NCBI GenBank assembly: GCA_963457665.1
Contig: OY735207.1
Location: 50,773,909-50,837,908 of the forward strand
Direction of reading: 5' to 3'
Length of the DNA: 64,000 nt
Source of the DNA: Thysanoteuthis rhombus
Taxonomy: Eukaryota > Mollusca > Cephalopoda > Oegopsida > Thysanoteuthidae
Program-made: the position numbers and the translations under genes
Shown here: positions 45,172 through 57,301 of the stretch, one piece after another
Layout: each line of letters starts with the position of its first letter
Numbering within the stretch: position 1 is the first letter of the stretch
Notes under the pieces: model-generated
What the model was told of the DNA's origin: nothing
What the model saw: the letters and a program-made list of their open reading frames with translations, nothing else
The model's database searches: none

Positions 45172-45551
45172 CTGTTGCTACAGTTTTCAACCAGCATCTC
45201 CACATTCCACATTAAAGTCGTATTCATACGAGAGTTGAAATAAATAAGGATCAACAGTAGAAGAGTATTCGGTTTTCACTCTTTTCTGAAGAGTTAGCTT
45301 GCCTGCCTAGACAGTTGTGTTTTTTTTTTCTTTCTTTCTTTTGGGATTAGTCAAAAGTTTCCACTAATTCTACAGTTGTGCGGATCAAGAAAGGCAAGCA
45401 ATAAGGAGTCAGGTTTGTTTCTGTTTCAATTTTTCTTTGTTCCAGATAAACATGGAGTTTGCTTACTGGCAATTCTGGATCAAGCCATCATTTTTTTATG
45501 CAATTGCTTAGAGCACAAACTCTGGGTTGAGCTGATAGTGATCAACAAGTC
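45164..45551 (-). other. ATXN1: ATXN1 5' UTR exon carrying the probable start codon
   Basis: A strong acceptor (long T tract, then CCTAATTTCAG at 45553-45552) and a consensus donor (CAG|GTATGA at 45163-45162) bound a 388-bp exon. Its last eight bases, ATGAACAG, leave exactly the two bases needed to complete a codon with the first base of the main coding exon. In that frame a TAG lies two codons before the ATG, so this Met (45171-45169) is the first possible start: M-N-R-N-G-Y-S-G. At least three upstream ATGs occur. The last (45227-45225) opens a 19-codon ORF whose TGA (45170-45168) overlaps the main start as ATGA. The splice sites and frame support the exon; there is no transcript evidence, and a different upstream exon with a longer N-terminus remains possible. 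Confidence 0.62.
45168..45227 (-). promoter_or_regulatory. Upstream ORF (19 codons) ending on the ATXN1 start codon
   Basis: On the minus strand an ATG at 45227-45225 opens 19 codons (MNTTLMWNVEM...) ending in TGA at 45170-45168. The main start is ATG at 45171-45169, so stop and start overlap as ATGA. Such an arrangement usually lowers main-frame translation or makes it depend on reinitiation or leaky scanning. Two further upstream ATGs lie 5' of it in the same exon. A regulatory effect is inference and depends on the exon model. Confidence 0.45.
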
Positions 45552-45655
45552 CTGAAATTAGGAAAAAAAAACAAAAGAGTAATTTCAATCAAATCATCAA
45601 CTTTTAAACAATTAGTATTTAATAATCCATATATAAAAAATGCAATATGTCTGTG

Positions 45656-45661
<6 letters not shown>

Positions 45662-45698
<37 letters not shown>
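45662..45698. repeat. (TA)n microsatellite
   Basis: About 18 TA units, preceded by TGTGTGTGTGCA. A shorter run lies at 45848-45872. Confidence 0.93.
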
Positions 45699-45701
<3 letters not shown>

Positions 45702-45846
45702 ATACACACTAAGTCTATAAAGACAGCTATAAAAACTGATGATCTTACAATGTAAAAATTCATCAACTCGTTTTTACATTTACACAAAAATTAAGAATGA
45801 ATTTTTCTTAAGATCCTCAGTTGCTTACCACAGCACAGTTCTTGGG

Positions 45847-45879
<33 letters not shown>

Positions 45880-45899
45880 TCCTAATCCTAGGCAGAGCA

Positions 45900-46510
45900 C
45901 ACAGATACTATACTCGTAATTTTCATTTCTCTGAGAACATATGAAAATGTGAACATTTTTTTAGTGTCCTAATGATAATTTGAGATTTCATAAAATTGGA
46001 AATGGGGGGGGGTGATTGGCCTGAAAAAAAATTATCGATAATCATGCGCTCTCCTCACCAAGGTAACATCCTAAGTACACATAATGGAGTACATCAAGAA
46101 TGCCATTTAAACTCTTGTACAGTATGTTGTAACTTGAAGATAATTTCACATACCAAATTGATGGTAATTTTCTTTCAAGATAAAAGAGTTTTCTGTCATC
46201 TAAGTCATAGGTTTTGCCCTCATCTTGTAGAAAACCACAACTACCTTTTTTGTTTCTATCAATTGAATGCTATTACTGAATAAGCTGGACCCCAGGAAAT
46301 TTCAGATGCAGACAACTGAGATATAATCATTACGCTCACTTACATATTTCTTCAATTAAAGTATTTTATTTTGTTGAAGTAATTCATAACCTATGTGAAA
46401 TGTATCTTTTTTAATGATAACATGCAAAGGCAAATGAAACTAATATATCTTATTATTGATTACTTTTGCTGACTTATATTCCTGTAGAAGACCACTACTA
46501 ATACTTTATT
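45900..46510. other. No recognised gene
   Basis: An open frame of 95 codons at 45996-46283 lacks motifs and shows no coding bias that I can see. Probably intron or flank of the ataxin-1 gene. Confidence 0.4.
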
Positions 46511-46519
46511 TTTTAGGCA

Positions 46520-46625
46520 TCACACATGTGAGTGAGGAAGAATGAAGGAATGGCATTTATAATGGAGGTGGAGTCCCTTTGCTCCATTCAAGCATAAGCA
46601 CTCCCTTCCTGTCTCACTCATGATC
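46520..46625 (+). repeat. Dispersed repeat family H, copy 2
   Basis: TTGCTCCATTCAAGCATAAG followed by CACTCCCTTCC matches the inverse of 13560-13610. Confidence 0.5.
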
Positions 46626-46639
46626 CTTACATTTCCGGA

Positions 46640-47490
46640 TGAAATGAAGGCCATAGTCATTCAAAGCATACCAAAATACATGACAAAGATACATATCCGG
46701 ACAAAAATACATAGGCTTACTAAACAAAATCATTACCATACATTCATTTTGTGTCATTTGTATCAGTATGTGGTAATAAAAAAAATTGCTTTAACTTGCA
46801 CAAAGATGATTTGGTGACGAGTTTAATGGGGAACCCTTAATAATGAACAAAGACCCAGTTGGTCTTGCCTGAGAGATCGCTGAATAATCCAAAACATGAA
46901 TTAAAATTTCTGATGACATTTGTTATTAGGGGCACCTGTTGTTCTATTATTTTTTTTTAACGTCCTCATTACTTTGTTTTGATCATCAAAACCTAATGTT
47001 TAATTAATCAAGTTGATTAAACATTAAAAGAACAATCAAGATTATGGGTTAACAAATGGGTTGTGCAACCCAGATCGGACCAATCCTAGAAATTTGTTGA
47101 GACTGTGTGTGCCTACGTGGGCGTGTGCATGCATGTTTGTCTCTTAGCTGAAGCTACAATCTTGAATGCAAATCACTTGTTCTATTTAACAGGCTGTTGA
47201 GATAAAACTGAGGCATTTCCACAAAAAATTGATGCCCAGGACACTGTATGTGCAGCAGTGCTGTAGAAAAGGTCTACAGCATCATTCCCCTAAGGAGGGA
47301 GGCTATTTCTTCAGAAATATTAATTAGATAGCCAAATGAGGCAAGTGGCTGATGAGCACTTATTTGTCCAATACAAGTTAATGTTTTTTTCTGTAAGACT
47401 TTAGTGTGAAACCAAGATGCCCATTCCACTTGTAGGATCAAAAAGGAGGGGAAAAAAAAATAAAAAAATAAAAATCTCTTATTACATGAT
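46640..47490. other. No recognised gene
   Basis: AT-rich sequence with short homopolymers and no convincing element ends. Confidence 0.45.
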
Positions 47491-47499
47491 GAAGGTATG

Positions 47500-47700
47500 A
47501 TTTGGCCCCGACAACGTAAATAGAATAAACAATCAAAGAAAATTAGGATGCAGCAGGAATTGAACCTGCAACTGATTGGGTAGCCATTTCTATCTCATGT
47601 TACTCTTACCGTTGAGCTGAACAGTCGCCGGTAATTCAAATTTTATTCATTCACCATCTATATCTGCTCTACTTGTTTCTTTCAATGCAAACTATTGTAT
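47500..47700 (-). mobile_element. tRNA-derived SINE, family L
   Basis: On the minus strand: AGAGCAGATATAGATGGTGA, CCGGCGACTGTTCAGCTCAA, box A-like CAACGGTAAGAGTAACATG, box B GGTTCAATTCC, CTGCTGCATCC and a tail TTGATTGTTTATTCTATTTA. The clearest copy of this family. Confidence 0.75.
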
Positions 47701-47749
47701 TATATGAGAGAGAAGGGGGAGAATAATTACTGAAATTAAAGGCCTTTCA

Positions 47750-48730
47750 AATGGAAAAAATTTGGAACATCTCAAAATTTTAGAAACTGCCATTCTTGGA
47801 ACTCTCACCTTAACTGAGATTAAGCTGAAACTGGTTAACTAAAACTAATGTATAAAAAAAAAAAACAAAACAACAACAACAACAACAAAAAAAAAAAAAA
47901 AAAAAAAAAAAGGATATCTTATTTTCCTCCAGAAATTTTGAACAATTTTTGGAAATCTCAAAAAACAATTTGTAAAATTCCCTTACAGGTGAGAAACCTG
48001 CACATGTTCCTCTCCTAATTGAAACTCCTCCTCAGGCTAAGATTCCTTCCTCTAGGAAATTCCTCCCCTGCGAGCCAAGTACCAACTTAGAATACGGCAA
48101 GTAACTGATTGTAATAACAGTGAAATATCGCTGAACACACAAAATATATTTTTTTTTTTTCCGGGAACAATTTAGAAAAAATCTCAGTATGCCTGTTTCA
48201 CTCCTAGGGTGAAAAAAAAAGTGCACTAATTTTAGCTCAATACAATGTAGTACAGTAACTCCTCGATGAATGTGGTTTTGTTATTATGTTATTGAGAAGA
48301 AAACATAGATAAACAATAGTATAAGAAATTGTTGGTGGAAATGGGAGCCAAGTGATTTTTCTGACTCAACATAAGTTAGTTGCGAAATTCTCACTCTACA
48401 ACACCCTCATTTATATAATTGTGTGTATGGTAAATTTAGTTTCACTTAACTTCGTTTCAGTTTAAGTCTTGGTTTTCAGGAACCTAACCACAATGTTTAA
48501 GCGGGAGTTCCAGTTGTTTTGCTGGTTATATCGTCTGGATACACACACTTAATTTTTTTTTTTTATTTGAGATTTTGATGGAAGCTTACATTTCATATGC
48601 ACTAAAGAGGGGAAAAAAAATAATCCCCAAATCAATGTTATGGAAAAAAAAAATCACTTGTATTTGAAGTGCATTCAACCCTAAACCCATTTACTGTTGA
48701 GGGGGGAGGGCAGTTGGCAAAGTCAGTCTC
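47750..48730. other. No recognised gene
   Basis: AT-rich sequence with a long A-rich stretch (about 47857-47910, including CAACAACAACAA). Nothing else is supported. Confidence 0.45.
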
Positions 48731-48739
48731 TCTCTTATA

Positions 48740-48860
48740 TATATATCATCATCCACCATTAGTCTACCGCTGGACAAAGGCCTTTCCTATCTCCTTTCAT
48801 GACGACCATGATTACATTCTGCTAGGTCTTACTGGAAAACCTTTCAATCTCATCCTTTTA
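48740..48860 (+). mobile_element. LINE/SINE-like fragment
   Basis: CATCATCCACCATTAGTCTA then CCGCTGGACAAAGGCCTTTC is a phrase I know from non-coding parts of RTE-type retroposons in invertebrates. Short and without visible ends. Confidence 0.4.
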
Positions 48861-49408
48861 TCTTGTGTCTGGTCTTTTTCTACATTGTTTACTGTTCCAT
48901 GAGAACCAATCAGTTGATCTTTTGCTCCACTAGTCATTTCGTCCTTTCAAGAGTCTAATTAATCTAATTATGACTGAATATATATCATTGTTTTTTTCAT
49001 CATACTTCAATGGAGTAAGGAGAGGGTGTACCACATAAGTCAAATTTATTTCTTGGTGTGCTGTCATACAATCAAGTTTGAGAATCACTACAATATACAC
49101 ATGTGAGCAGCCGTGGAAACCCCAAACGTACACAAGGATCTTGTCCAGCAACAAGTCTTAGGAGATCACATACTCCGTTGTCAGGGCCCAAGTACCTCAA
49201 GTTACAACTGCAAATGCACAACAACCACACCCATCTCTTATTATGCAAGTATTTGGAGAAGTGTTGATATCCAAAGCATTTTTTCTACGGCAATGGAATG
49301 CAAGTCAGCGATATCAGGCAGCTCAAATTCAACAAATGGAGTGTATACCATACTTTGAATAGCACTGTTCCACAGTGTACAGGAAGATACTTTTCCCAAT
49401 AGAAACCG

Positions 49409-49790
49409 TCAATCAAAACACAGGTTTCTTCTGTTTTTCAGCCATTCTGCCTGGCTGGCAATGTATGGGTCAAGTTTACAGTCTGCACCGAAGGAGTTGA
49501 ACAGAAAATCTAAAACATTTATTCCTCATTATGTCTGGAGAAAAAAAAAAAAAAAAAAAAAAAAAATCTGTCTTTTGAGGGGGGTTCAATTTACACAGTC
49601 AGTCCATGTTAAATTGTTTTTTCTCTAGTTTGAGTCCAGCAGCATTCACACTTGTTTTTCGAAAATTTGGACTTTTCGGTCATCCAACAAGAAGCAAAGG
49701 CGACTTATTTGTTGATCATCGCCGACAAAACATGCTGCCAAAAGATATTAGTCATGTGACAGTTTCTATTGAGTGATTGACTATATCTGT
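49409..49790 (+). repeat. Dispersed repeat family A, copy 5
   Basis: ACAGGTTTCTTCTGTTTTTC, GCCTGGCTGGCAATGTATG, GACTTATTTGTTGATCA, TGCCAAAAGATATTAGTCAT and TTTCTATTGAGTGATTGACT in family order, with a poly-A expansion near 49540. Confidence 0.72.
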
Positions 49791-49859
49791 TCTATATGTT
49801 TGTTCACTTTGATTGGGGTGGGAATAAAGAAAAAAAAAAAAGAAAAAAGGTAGCTGCTG

Positions 49860-50700
49860 GTCTTTTTCAGTTGGTAAAAATTCTGGTGCTTCAAGTGTCA
49901 TCAAGACAGGGACAATTACTCATAACATAAATAAAACTCAAATAAAGCAACGTTCAGGTGCCCTTTTCCATGCATGTATAAAATTTTCAAAGAACCCCTA
50001 GCAACTTTTCTGGAATCCTGGTTGAGAAAGTCTGACCTACGTGCAATATTCCCTATAATTATTCGGAGTCAGTGTGCCCAGAAATCTTACGTTGTGCAAA
50101 TCCTTTTCCAGTGACAAAAGAATGTATGCACTAAATGCTTGTGCAAATATAAACTTGAAATTGTTTCAAGATAATTCTGGTATAGCCTGTCTCTCATAGC
50201 TAAAAATAAAAACAAACTGTACTTGCATGTTTCAATATAATACAAGTACAATTGCATTCTAGGAACAAATGTATTTAATCCAGATTTCATTCTACACTTT
50301 GAACTTTATTCCATCAAATGAAACATCAATGAATATTTTTGATTTTTATGATTCAATTTTGAAAGAATTAACAATCAATTCACACATCATTATTATTATT
50401 TAAGTTGCTAGAAATGGTCGAGTCAAAACTCATTCAGAAACAGTTAAATAGGAGATTATTTTCAATAAGTATTATTATGATATTATCCTTATTGAGCTTA
50501 TAGTTCTAAATATAATTATTGATTACTACATTGTTTTAGGTAACTAACCTTTTGGTGTGCAAGCACATACACTTAGAGGGAACTATGATGAGAATTTGGT
50601 TATCCAATTTAATCAGTGTTCTTGAGCGAAAACTAGAAATGAAATACAAAAGAGTTTTACGATTAATCATTGCTATTCAATCTTCATTATATCTTATGTG
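49860..50700. other. No recognised gene
   Basis: AT-rich sequence without supported features. Confidence 0.45.
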
Positions 50701-50709
50701 ATTTTTGCT

Positions 50710-50860
50710 GGACTGTTCACCTTAAAAGGTAACAATTTTGCTAATAAGAAAACCTATCGACCATTTAAAACAATGGACTCTCCCATGGAAATAATTTCAG
50801 TAGTTTCTTTCCAGGGGAAAAAAAAATTAAAAAAAAAAATTGTCAAATAGAAATTCAAAT
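50710..50860 (-). repeat. Dispersed repeat family D, inverted copy
   Basis: The reverse complement contains AAAGAAACTACTGAAATTAT and GGAGAGTCCATTGTTTTAAA, corresponding to the start and middle of the family D unit. Confidence 0.45.
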
Positions 50861-51179
50861 AATAACTGAAATTTTTTACGGGGATTAACAAATATTTTAA
50901 TAAGCGTTTGAAAAAGTTTGAAATTAAAATTTTTTCTTTCAAAGGGGTGGGAATAGAGGAGTGGTTCTGAGAATGGAATCAAAATACAAAGACCAAGAGA
51001 GAAGCAGGGCAGGGGTGCGTAAAAAAGTAAGAGGTGAAACAAACATATTTGCTAAAGGAGAACGGTTAAACTCAGCCATTGAGATAAAAAAGAAAGGCGA
51101 GAAACTAAAATGGAGTAGAATAGGTTCCTTCAGACAACTCCCAGGAGTTTTTTCCAGATCCTAAAGTGCTTTAGATTTC

Positions 51180-51840
51180 CACCCCCTAGTCATACAGTTA
51201 AGCAATGGAAATTTCACCAGTAAAGATACAAAAGGTTATTATCAGTAATTAATGCAATCCAATACAGCTAAATGATTTCTTATTAGTTCAGAATTTGATT
51301 ATATAAAAGGGTCCTTTCTTCAGTTGGGAGAAAAAAGCCAATAGAACCAGACAGGCTTAGACAATACCCCAATTGTCTTGGAGGCCAACCAGAATTCAAA
51401 ACTGTTTCCTTCTGGGTCAAATATTCACCCTAATTTACTGCGGTACAGTTTGTCTACTTAATACAAGTTTTTTGTTTTGTTTACATGAAAAATAAATTCA
51501 GTGGTTTTAAATACACGCAAGTATTCAACAAGGAATCCTAAAAGAAATAAAGGATTGGGTGCCAGCCATAGTGTGATAAGTTTATTTCGCAACGCAATTT
51601 GCTAGCAAGTTTCTTTTTCATTGGGTACTCCACCACTGCTACTGCCATGTCACCTCCTGCCACTTCTGTTCGGTTGAAGGACGGGGTGTGTAAATGAGAA
51701 TTGATGACAAGCTTGCTCAATCTGGTGAGTCAAGTCAAACAGTTGTGAGTAACACAGAGTGGAAGAAAGGTGTTACAGTTTTCATTTATTATAGTATGAA
51801 TATTGATCAACTTATATATATATGTTTGTGTGTGTGTGTG
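51180..51840. other. No recognised gene
   Basis: No supported features apart from a short (TG)n near 51827-51844. Confidence 0.4.
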
Positions 51841-51846
51841 TGTGTA

Positions 51847-52670
51847 CACCGTAATTACCCCTATTATAATCCGCACTTTCCGCCCAAAAATATCCAGATG
51901 CATATTATCAACAGAAACATAATTGAGGAACATTTTCCCAGTACTGTTTGTTGGATGCACAAGGTTCATTTCACTGTCAACATTGCCAATAAGATAGAAA
52001 ACCAAGAAGATATTTGCCAGATAACAGTAATGGCAGTAATTCACAATGAAAATACTCTTTCAATCACATCTTTTTCAGATAATAAAAATAATACAATTAT
52101 GAAATATAGGTTTGGCTAAAATTACAATAATTTGCAGTTTAAATGCTGTAGTATAAGAAGCTTTTCGAGGCATAATTTTCTTTCAAAATGTGCACATATA
52201 CAATCACCATATACATACATGTAACACATTAACTTATAGCTAGGCAAGTGCATGATTTTTCATGTTAAAACAAATGTTTGTTCATCCAACCAACTTGTTG
52301 ACTTTTCCCTTCCCTACACTTTGCTTGTAGTCAGCTACACCACTGACAATTACTACTATAAATATGTCCCTATTTACCCAAACCCTCATGGGAACACACG
52401 TATATCACTTCCATTGTACTGTTACAATTGAATTGCACACAAATTCATAACCTGCATACATTTGAGGACTAAAAATATTACTACTTAATGAGGCTTAGAT
52501 TAAAATCTAAATTTTCAAACTCACAGCAAACATTTTGGATGCCAATCAGATCAGAGAAGTGGACATGGAGCATACACGGGGAAAATGCATTTTTCAATTG
52601 AAATAGAAACTAAATGGGGGTGGGCAGATTATCTATCGTGGGTGGATTATACACAGCTTTCTGTTACTCA
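51847..52670. mobile_element. Possible pogo-like non-autonomous element
   Basis: ACCGTAATTACCCCTATTAT followed by AATCCGC at the left; GGGTGGATTATACACAGC at the right, whose inverse contains TATAATCCACCC. Short similar ends only; the interior is unrecognised. Confidence 0.3.
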
Positions 52671-52699
52671 ACCTCACCTCTATAACATAAACACAATGG

Positions 52700-53940
52700 A
52701 TATAGCATGAAGAGAAATGGTAAACAGCTTTATGAATTTGCCATTTCAAAGAATAATTTGCTTTTATCCAAGTAAGCTACGTATATAAGTAAAATAAATA
52801 GAAAGAGAAAAGAAGGGACTAAAACAGATTGTTAACGATTGAGAACAAAGAGTTCAGCTTAAGGTTTTCATTTAGGCTGAGCAGAAAGAAGGAATGCTTA
52901 ACAAGAAACACATGTAAGCGAGTTGGTCCTTGAGTACACATTAGTAATGCTGACACATACTTACAGTTTGGTAACATCGCAAGGTGCCACGAATATTGAC
53001 AAGCCATATTTACAAGTGATTTATCGATAATGTAGAAGGACAAAAGCAAGTATGGACTAATAATGGACAAATAGAAAGTACAAATGGACTCTTTCCAGTT
53101 AACCCTTTTGAAACTCCCGCGACATAAATATTCAGAGGTTTTTATGATCACTGACATTTATATGTTCCATAGATCTTTTGGTGAGCTACTGGGATGTATG
53201 TATCACCAAGAATGAAGTAAAAAGAGATTTTCTTGCCTTTACAACGGCAGACAATGATGTCATCTTAGTATGGAACCAATGTAGAAATTAGTTCACATTA
53301 CATGACTCAACAGGGGAGAAATGTAGGCGAAGTGATTTATCAATTCCGTGTTTTTTCATGAAATTTTTTTTTTGTGTATTATAGATTTATCAGTTGATGT
53401 AAAAGTAAGGAAAACATAGTATTAATTTTATTTTATATTTCATTTCGACATGTAAAATAGCTTTGTACCATTTCGAATGGCATATTTCCACAATAGTCTT
53501 CCTTGTTGTATAGCTATTTGCAAGCAAATTAAGTTTGGTCTTCAATGTGTGTCCCAACACTACAGCCTTGTACCAGGCTAAACAAAAGCAAACATCCACA
53601 GATATAATGGTTAGCAATGTGTTTTTGTACTCTGTTAGGCAAAGAGATATGACTGATGTGGTAAAAGAAAATTTTGAGTTCTGATGAACTTAAAAAAAAA
53701 TGCTGAATATAAAGAACAAAAATATATAAAAAGAAATAGAAAAAAAAAAAAGTGGTCAACAGAATGCTACTTTCCAAGCTCAAATATTCTCAAGATAGCC
53801 CCGAGTGTGAATATCAGGAATACTCAGGGAAGTGACAAAACCCAAATTGCAATGAACTGCCTATCAAATTGATAGTTCCCATTCTGCTGTTCAAGTCAGA
53901 GGATTTCTCATATCAGTTAATACTTCCTAGTTTATTCAGC
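52700..53940. other. No recognised gene
   Basis: Short open frames on both strands, none with a motif. AT-rich. Confidence 0.45.
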
Positions 53941-53954
53941 CTAGCGATGTCATT

Positions 53955-54040
53955 TCAACAATAGCCTCATGGATAAAGGCATTGGTTAAGTCACCTGGCA
54001 CTTGTGAGTTCAATCCCTGGGTTGGGCAGTGCCAATAAAT
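53955..54040 (+). mobile_element. tRNA-like SINE head fragment
   Basis: CTCATGGATAAAGGCATTGG, then GGCACTTGTGAGTTCAATCC and CTGGG, has box A-like and box B-like (GAGTTCAATCC) parts about 40 bp apart. One copy only, so the family is unknown. Confidence 0.4.
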
Positions 54041-54194
54041 CATACACTCGGGTTCAGTGGAAGAGGCAGACAAGAAACATTACAGAGACAAATTAATAAG
54101 GAAGATTTAACTGCTGTGAACTGCGGAATGAAAACAATCTACCCCAGTGGAATGAATAAAAGGTTTGGTTTGAAATTCCCACAAGGTTACCCAA

Positions 54195-54310
54195 CTATAG
54201 AAGACACCTAAAGAAGGGCAAAATGGCTGAAAAGTAGTGTTAATAAAGTAAGAGGGCAACATTGATTTGAGTAAATCAGTGTATAATTTCTGAAACCGTT
54301 TTAATTTAGG
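54195..54310 (+). repeat. Retroelement 3'-end-like segment (family N)
   Basis: CTAAAGAAGGGCAAAATGGC then TGAAAAGTAGTGTTAATAAA and ATCAGTGTATAAT, as at 35915-36030. Confidence 0.4.
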
Positions 54311-54319
54311 GTCTTGTAG

Positions 54320-55010
54320 ATTTTTGGTGTTGAACTGCAAAGTCAAAAGGTTTTTGTTTTAACTTTTCACAAGATTAATGGATTAATAAAACAAAGCATC
54401 AGACAAGAAATTATACTGAAAGAAAAAAAAAAAATTAAATCAGGTGATTATACTGGATACACAAATAATTCTTGGAAGGTGAACATTGACTTTTTCCATT
54501 TGGTATTTTCATATAGACTGTTAAAGTCATAGATCGCTTGTGACCGTAGTGGAACCCTTCCTTCAATGAATATGATTAAAACAAACGGAAAATGAAAAAA
54601 GTGCAAAGGAGATAATTTTCATTACCAGTAACTTTCCTAGAATTACTTTTTTTTCTCTCCAATTATTAGAATGAATTTAGGACAAAATCACTAATTTATT
54701 TTTAGTTTGTTTTTTGCCTCCAGAAAACAACAGCGGTTTTTAATTATTACTGTCAAGATAAATAAATCAATTTCAAAAGAAAAAATACTGAATAGACTTA
54801 TGTGCTTAACAGGAGAATAATTAATGAGGCTTGATCAGAGTAAAAAATTCACGTTATTAGAAAAATTTTTTAATTAGATATAATTCAAACAAAGTGTACT
54901 GGAGCATTTAATTTTACTGTGAAATATAGGTATCCCCATTTTTTTGCTTCTACGAAAAAGAGCAAAAAGCTAAAATAGAGTTCAGTGTTTCGCAGCAAGC
55001 AACTATAGAG
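54320..55010. other. No recognised gene
   Basis: AT-rich. A phrase near 54520-54575 (CTTGTGACCGTAGTGGAACC) weakly resembles 25395-25440. Confidence 0.4.
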
Positions 55011-55019
55011 GCAGCATGA

Positions 55020-55170
55020 ACTATCTTCCTCCAGGGAGGTAACTGTAAAAACGACCTGGATCCGCCACAAGATTTGATCAAATACAGCCCATCCTACTGC
55101 AAATGTCATTGAGAACTTTTGGAGATATTGTGTGGGCTAACAGACAGACAAATATGAGTGCATACACATA
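55020..55170 (+). mobile_element. RTE-like LINE 3' tail
   Basis: GGAGGTAACTGTAAAAACGA, CCTGGATCCGCCACAAGATT, AATGTCATTGAGAACTTTTG and ACAGACAGACAAATATGAG match the order seen at 39120-39260. Confidence 0.55.
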
Positions 55171-55479
55171 CCTATTCCAATTTTCAGAAGTGAAAAAAAA
55201 ACAAAAAAAACAAAAAAAAAAAAACAAACCAACAACAAATAACAAATACCAACAAATACCTCCCTATGATAAATTATTTGTTCACAAAAACTAAAAATAG
55301 TCAGGACCAAAACCACAGGAAAAGCTCCTACTTAGTACAAGATAGATTCTGTGAAAATGGACAATCTGGGGGCTTTGTTCAATCAAGGAGCAATCACGGG
55401 TGAAGCTCCTACTTAGTTCACTTCTTTGATATAGGAATTGTCGCAAGTAGGAGCTTCATATGTATCTGTTGAACGAGTC

Positions 55480-55650
55480 CCTTGCTCAACGGTAATGCAA
55501 ATGGTAAGAACATTGCTATGTTGAAGCAGCTACCCTATCAGTGGCAGGTTCAATTCCTACAGCAGTCCCATCTTCTTTAATTGTTCATTCTATTAACCTT
55601 GTCTCGGGCAAATGATAAATCAACCATGTAATGATGGGAAATCATCTCAA
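55480..55650 (+). mobile_element. tRNA-derived SINE, family L
   Basis: CAACGGTAATGCAAATGG, box B GGTTCAATTCC, CTACAGCAGTCCCATC, then TTTAATTGTTCATTCTATTA and GGGCAAATGATAAAT. The 5' block is shorter than in the copies at 6190 and 47500. Confidence 0.7.
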
Positions 55651-55695
55651 ATAAGTTTCGATATAGCATAATGCAATTCATTCTGACATACCAAA

Positions 55696-55711
55696 TGTGT
55701 GTGTGTGTGTG

Positions 55712-55772
<61 letters not shown>
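55696..55772. repeat. (TG)n(TC)n(TA)n compound microsatellite
   Basis: TG, TC and TA runs follow one another without interruption. Confidence 0.93.
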
Positions 55773-55774
<2 letters not shown>

Positions 55775-55849
55775 CAAACTTGTAATAGTCCGAAGTAATT
55801 ATTCATTAATCTTAAAAACAATAATTCATTATTTCTTAAAAATTTTGTT

Positions 55850-56305
55850 TCTCATCTGACAAAAGTTTTCAGTTATAAATTTTTTTGTTTTCAATTTCTT
55901 TGATAAGATTTTTCACTTTAATTCTTTTGCCAATTTCTAAAAAACTACAACTCAAATGTAAAATTGCCAGGCACAATGTAGGGAAGGTGGGTCCCAATCG
56001 TAAAGTTTCACACCCTCGCACAAGTAGTAGGAGGAATACATGAGAGAAAAACGGAAGCAAATACATAAGATATATTTTTATTGCTTTGCATAAAGTCAAT
56101 TGCTAAGAGTTTATTCATTTGTGCACCATTTCTAACATTGAGGGGTGTGGAAATTTACAATCAGGACCACCATACCTACATTGTATCAAATACTGGATCA
56201 CATAATACTTTCTTGTTTTTGAGTGAAATTTGTCTTTTTCACATATTAGTAAAAATAATTTTTCCAACCCCAACCCTAACTCAAAATCCTGGATCCGTCC
56301 CTATG
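55850..56305. mobile_element. Dispersed element family C, copy 3, hosting a nested MITE
   Basis: Right-half blocks of the family (CTTTCTTGTTTTTGAG, TTTTTCACATATTAGTAAAA) and the end AAAATCCTGGATCCGTCCCT match 19190-20091. The block is split by 55974-56183. Confidence 0.65.
55974..56183. mobile_element. MITE with about 43-bp terminal inverted repeats
   Basis: The left end CAATGTAGGGAAGGTGG continues to TTTCACACCCTC; the right end read inversely gives CAATGTAGGTATGGTGG continuing to TTCCACACCCCTC. Total 210 bp, non-coding. Superfamily not recognised; long repeats hint at a Mutator-like origin, but no clear target duplication is seen. Confidence 0.72.
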
Positions 56306-56309
56306 GTGG

Positions 56310-57120
56310 TTGATGTGACTCAACCCTGCTTTAATGCATTCCAGGTAAAACGAGATTTAGGCAGTGTTCAAGCTTCAAAGACAGTCACTGAAACACAAAA
56401 GGAAAGGAAAGGGGAGTGTCATAGAAGTTTCAGGCACGAGGGACGGGCATAATTCGGCAGGTAATAAATTCTGGGAATATTTTAAAAGATTAGCTTTGAA
56501 GACCACAAGATGAATTTCTAAGTAAGGTGAAAAAGAAACTGATAACCACCATATGAAAACATGAAAATATAATGGAGTCATAGTCTTTAGAGGAGTACAG
56601 GAAATAAGCTTCTAAGAAAAAATCTACAAGAAACGAAAATACTTTTGATACACCTAAATAAAGAAACTGCTCCATAAGCTCTTTCAGAGATGAATATTAC
56701 AGTTTAAAAAAAAAAACCCAATGATCTTTTGTTTGACATGCATAAACCTATGGTAGTGTTCAACATACAAAAGCACCAAAAAGTAACAATCATTAATTTA
56801 AGTGTATTTAAGCATTTCTACCCTTCTGTAGTTGATTTTGCCAATGATTTCAGTTGGTGACATATTCCAAAATAATGCCAAATCGTAGGTAGGAGGGGAG
56901 AGAGAAGTAAAAACCTAAAGTGCAGCGTGACCAATATATTGGTGGAATGTTGGGAAAGGAGAGTTTGAGGTGTTATTTCCCAGTTAACCTTCATCACGCC
57001 ATAAGAGGAAAATGGGTCACCAACCCACAACAATTTGCTTCAGAGGAAGGGGCAGAGAGGAGAGACGGAATAATATTCCTGTAATAATGAACTCACAATA
57101 AACAGGATATAAACAGACAC
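56310..57120. other. No recognised gene
   Basis: AT-rich. No motif-bearing open frame. Confidence 0.45.
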
Positions 57121-57127
57121 TTACAAG

Positions 57128-57130
<3 letters not shown>

Positions 57131-57186
<56 letters not shown>

Positions 57187-57301
57187 TATATTTTTATACA
57201 CCTCCCGAAACATGTCTAGACCATCATTGAAAAATATATGGATAAATAAACTCAACTTCCAAACACTTTCACTCCTGAGTCTGTTTCACCCCCTATAGTT
57301 T

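Noticed and set aside
45996-46283. Small gene (95 codons)
   Set aside because: No motif, no splice-site support, composition like the surrounding intergenic sequence.
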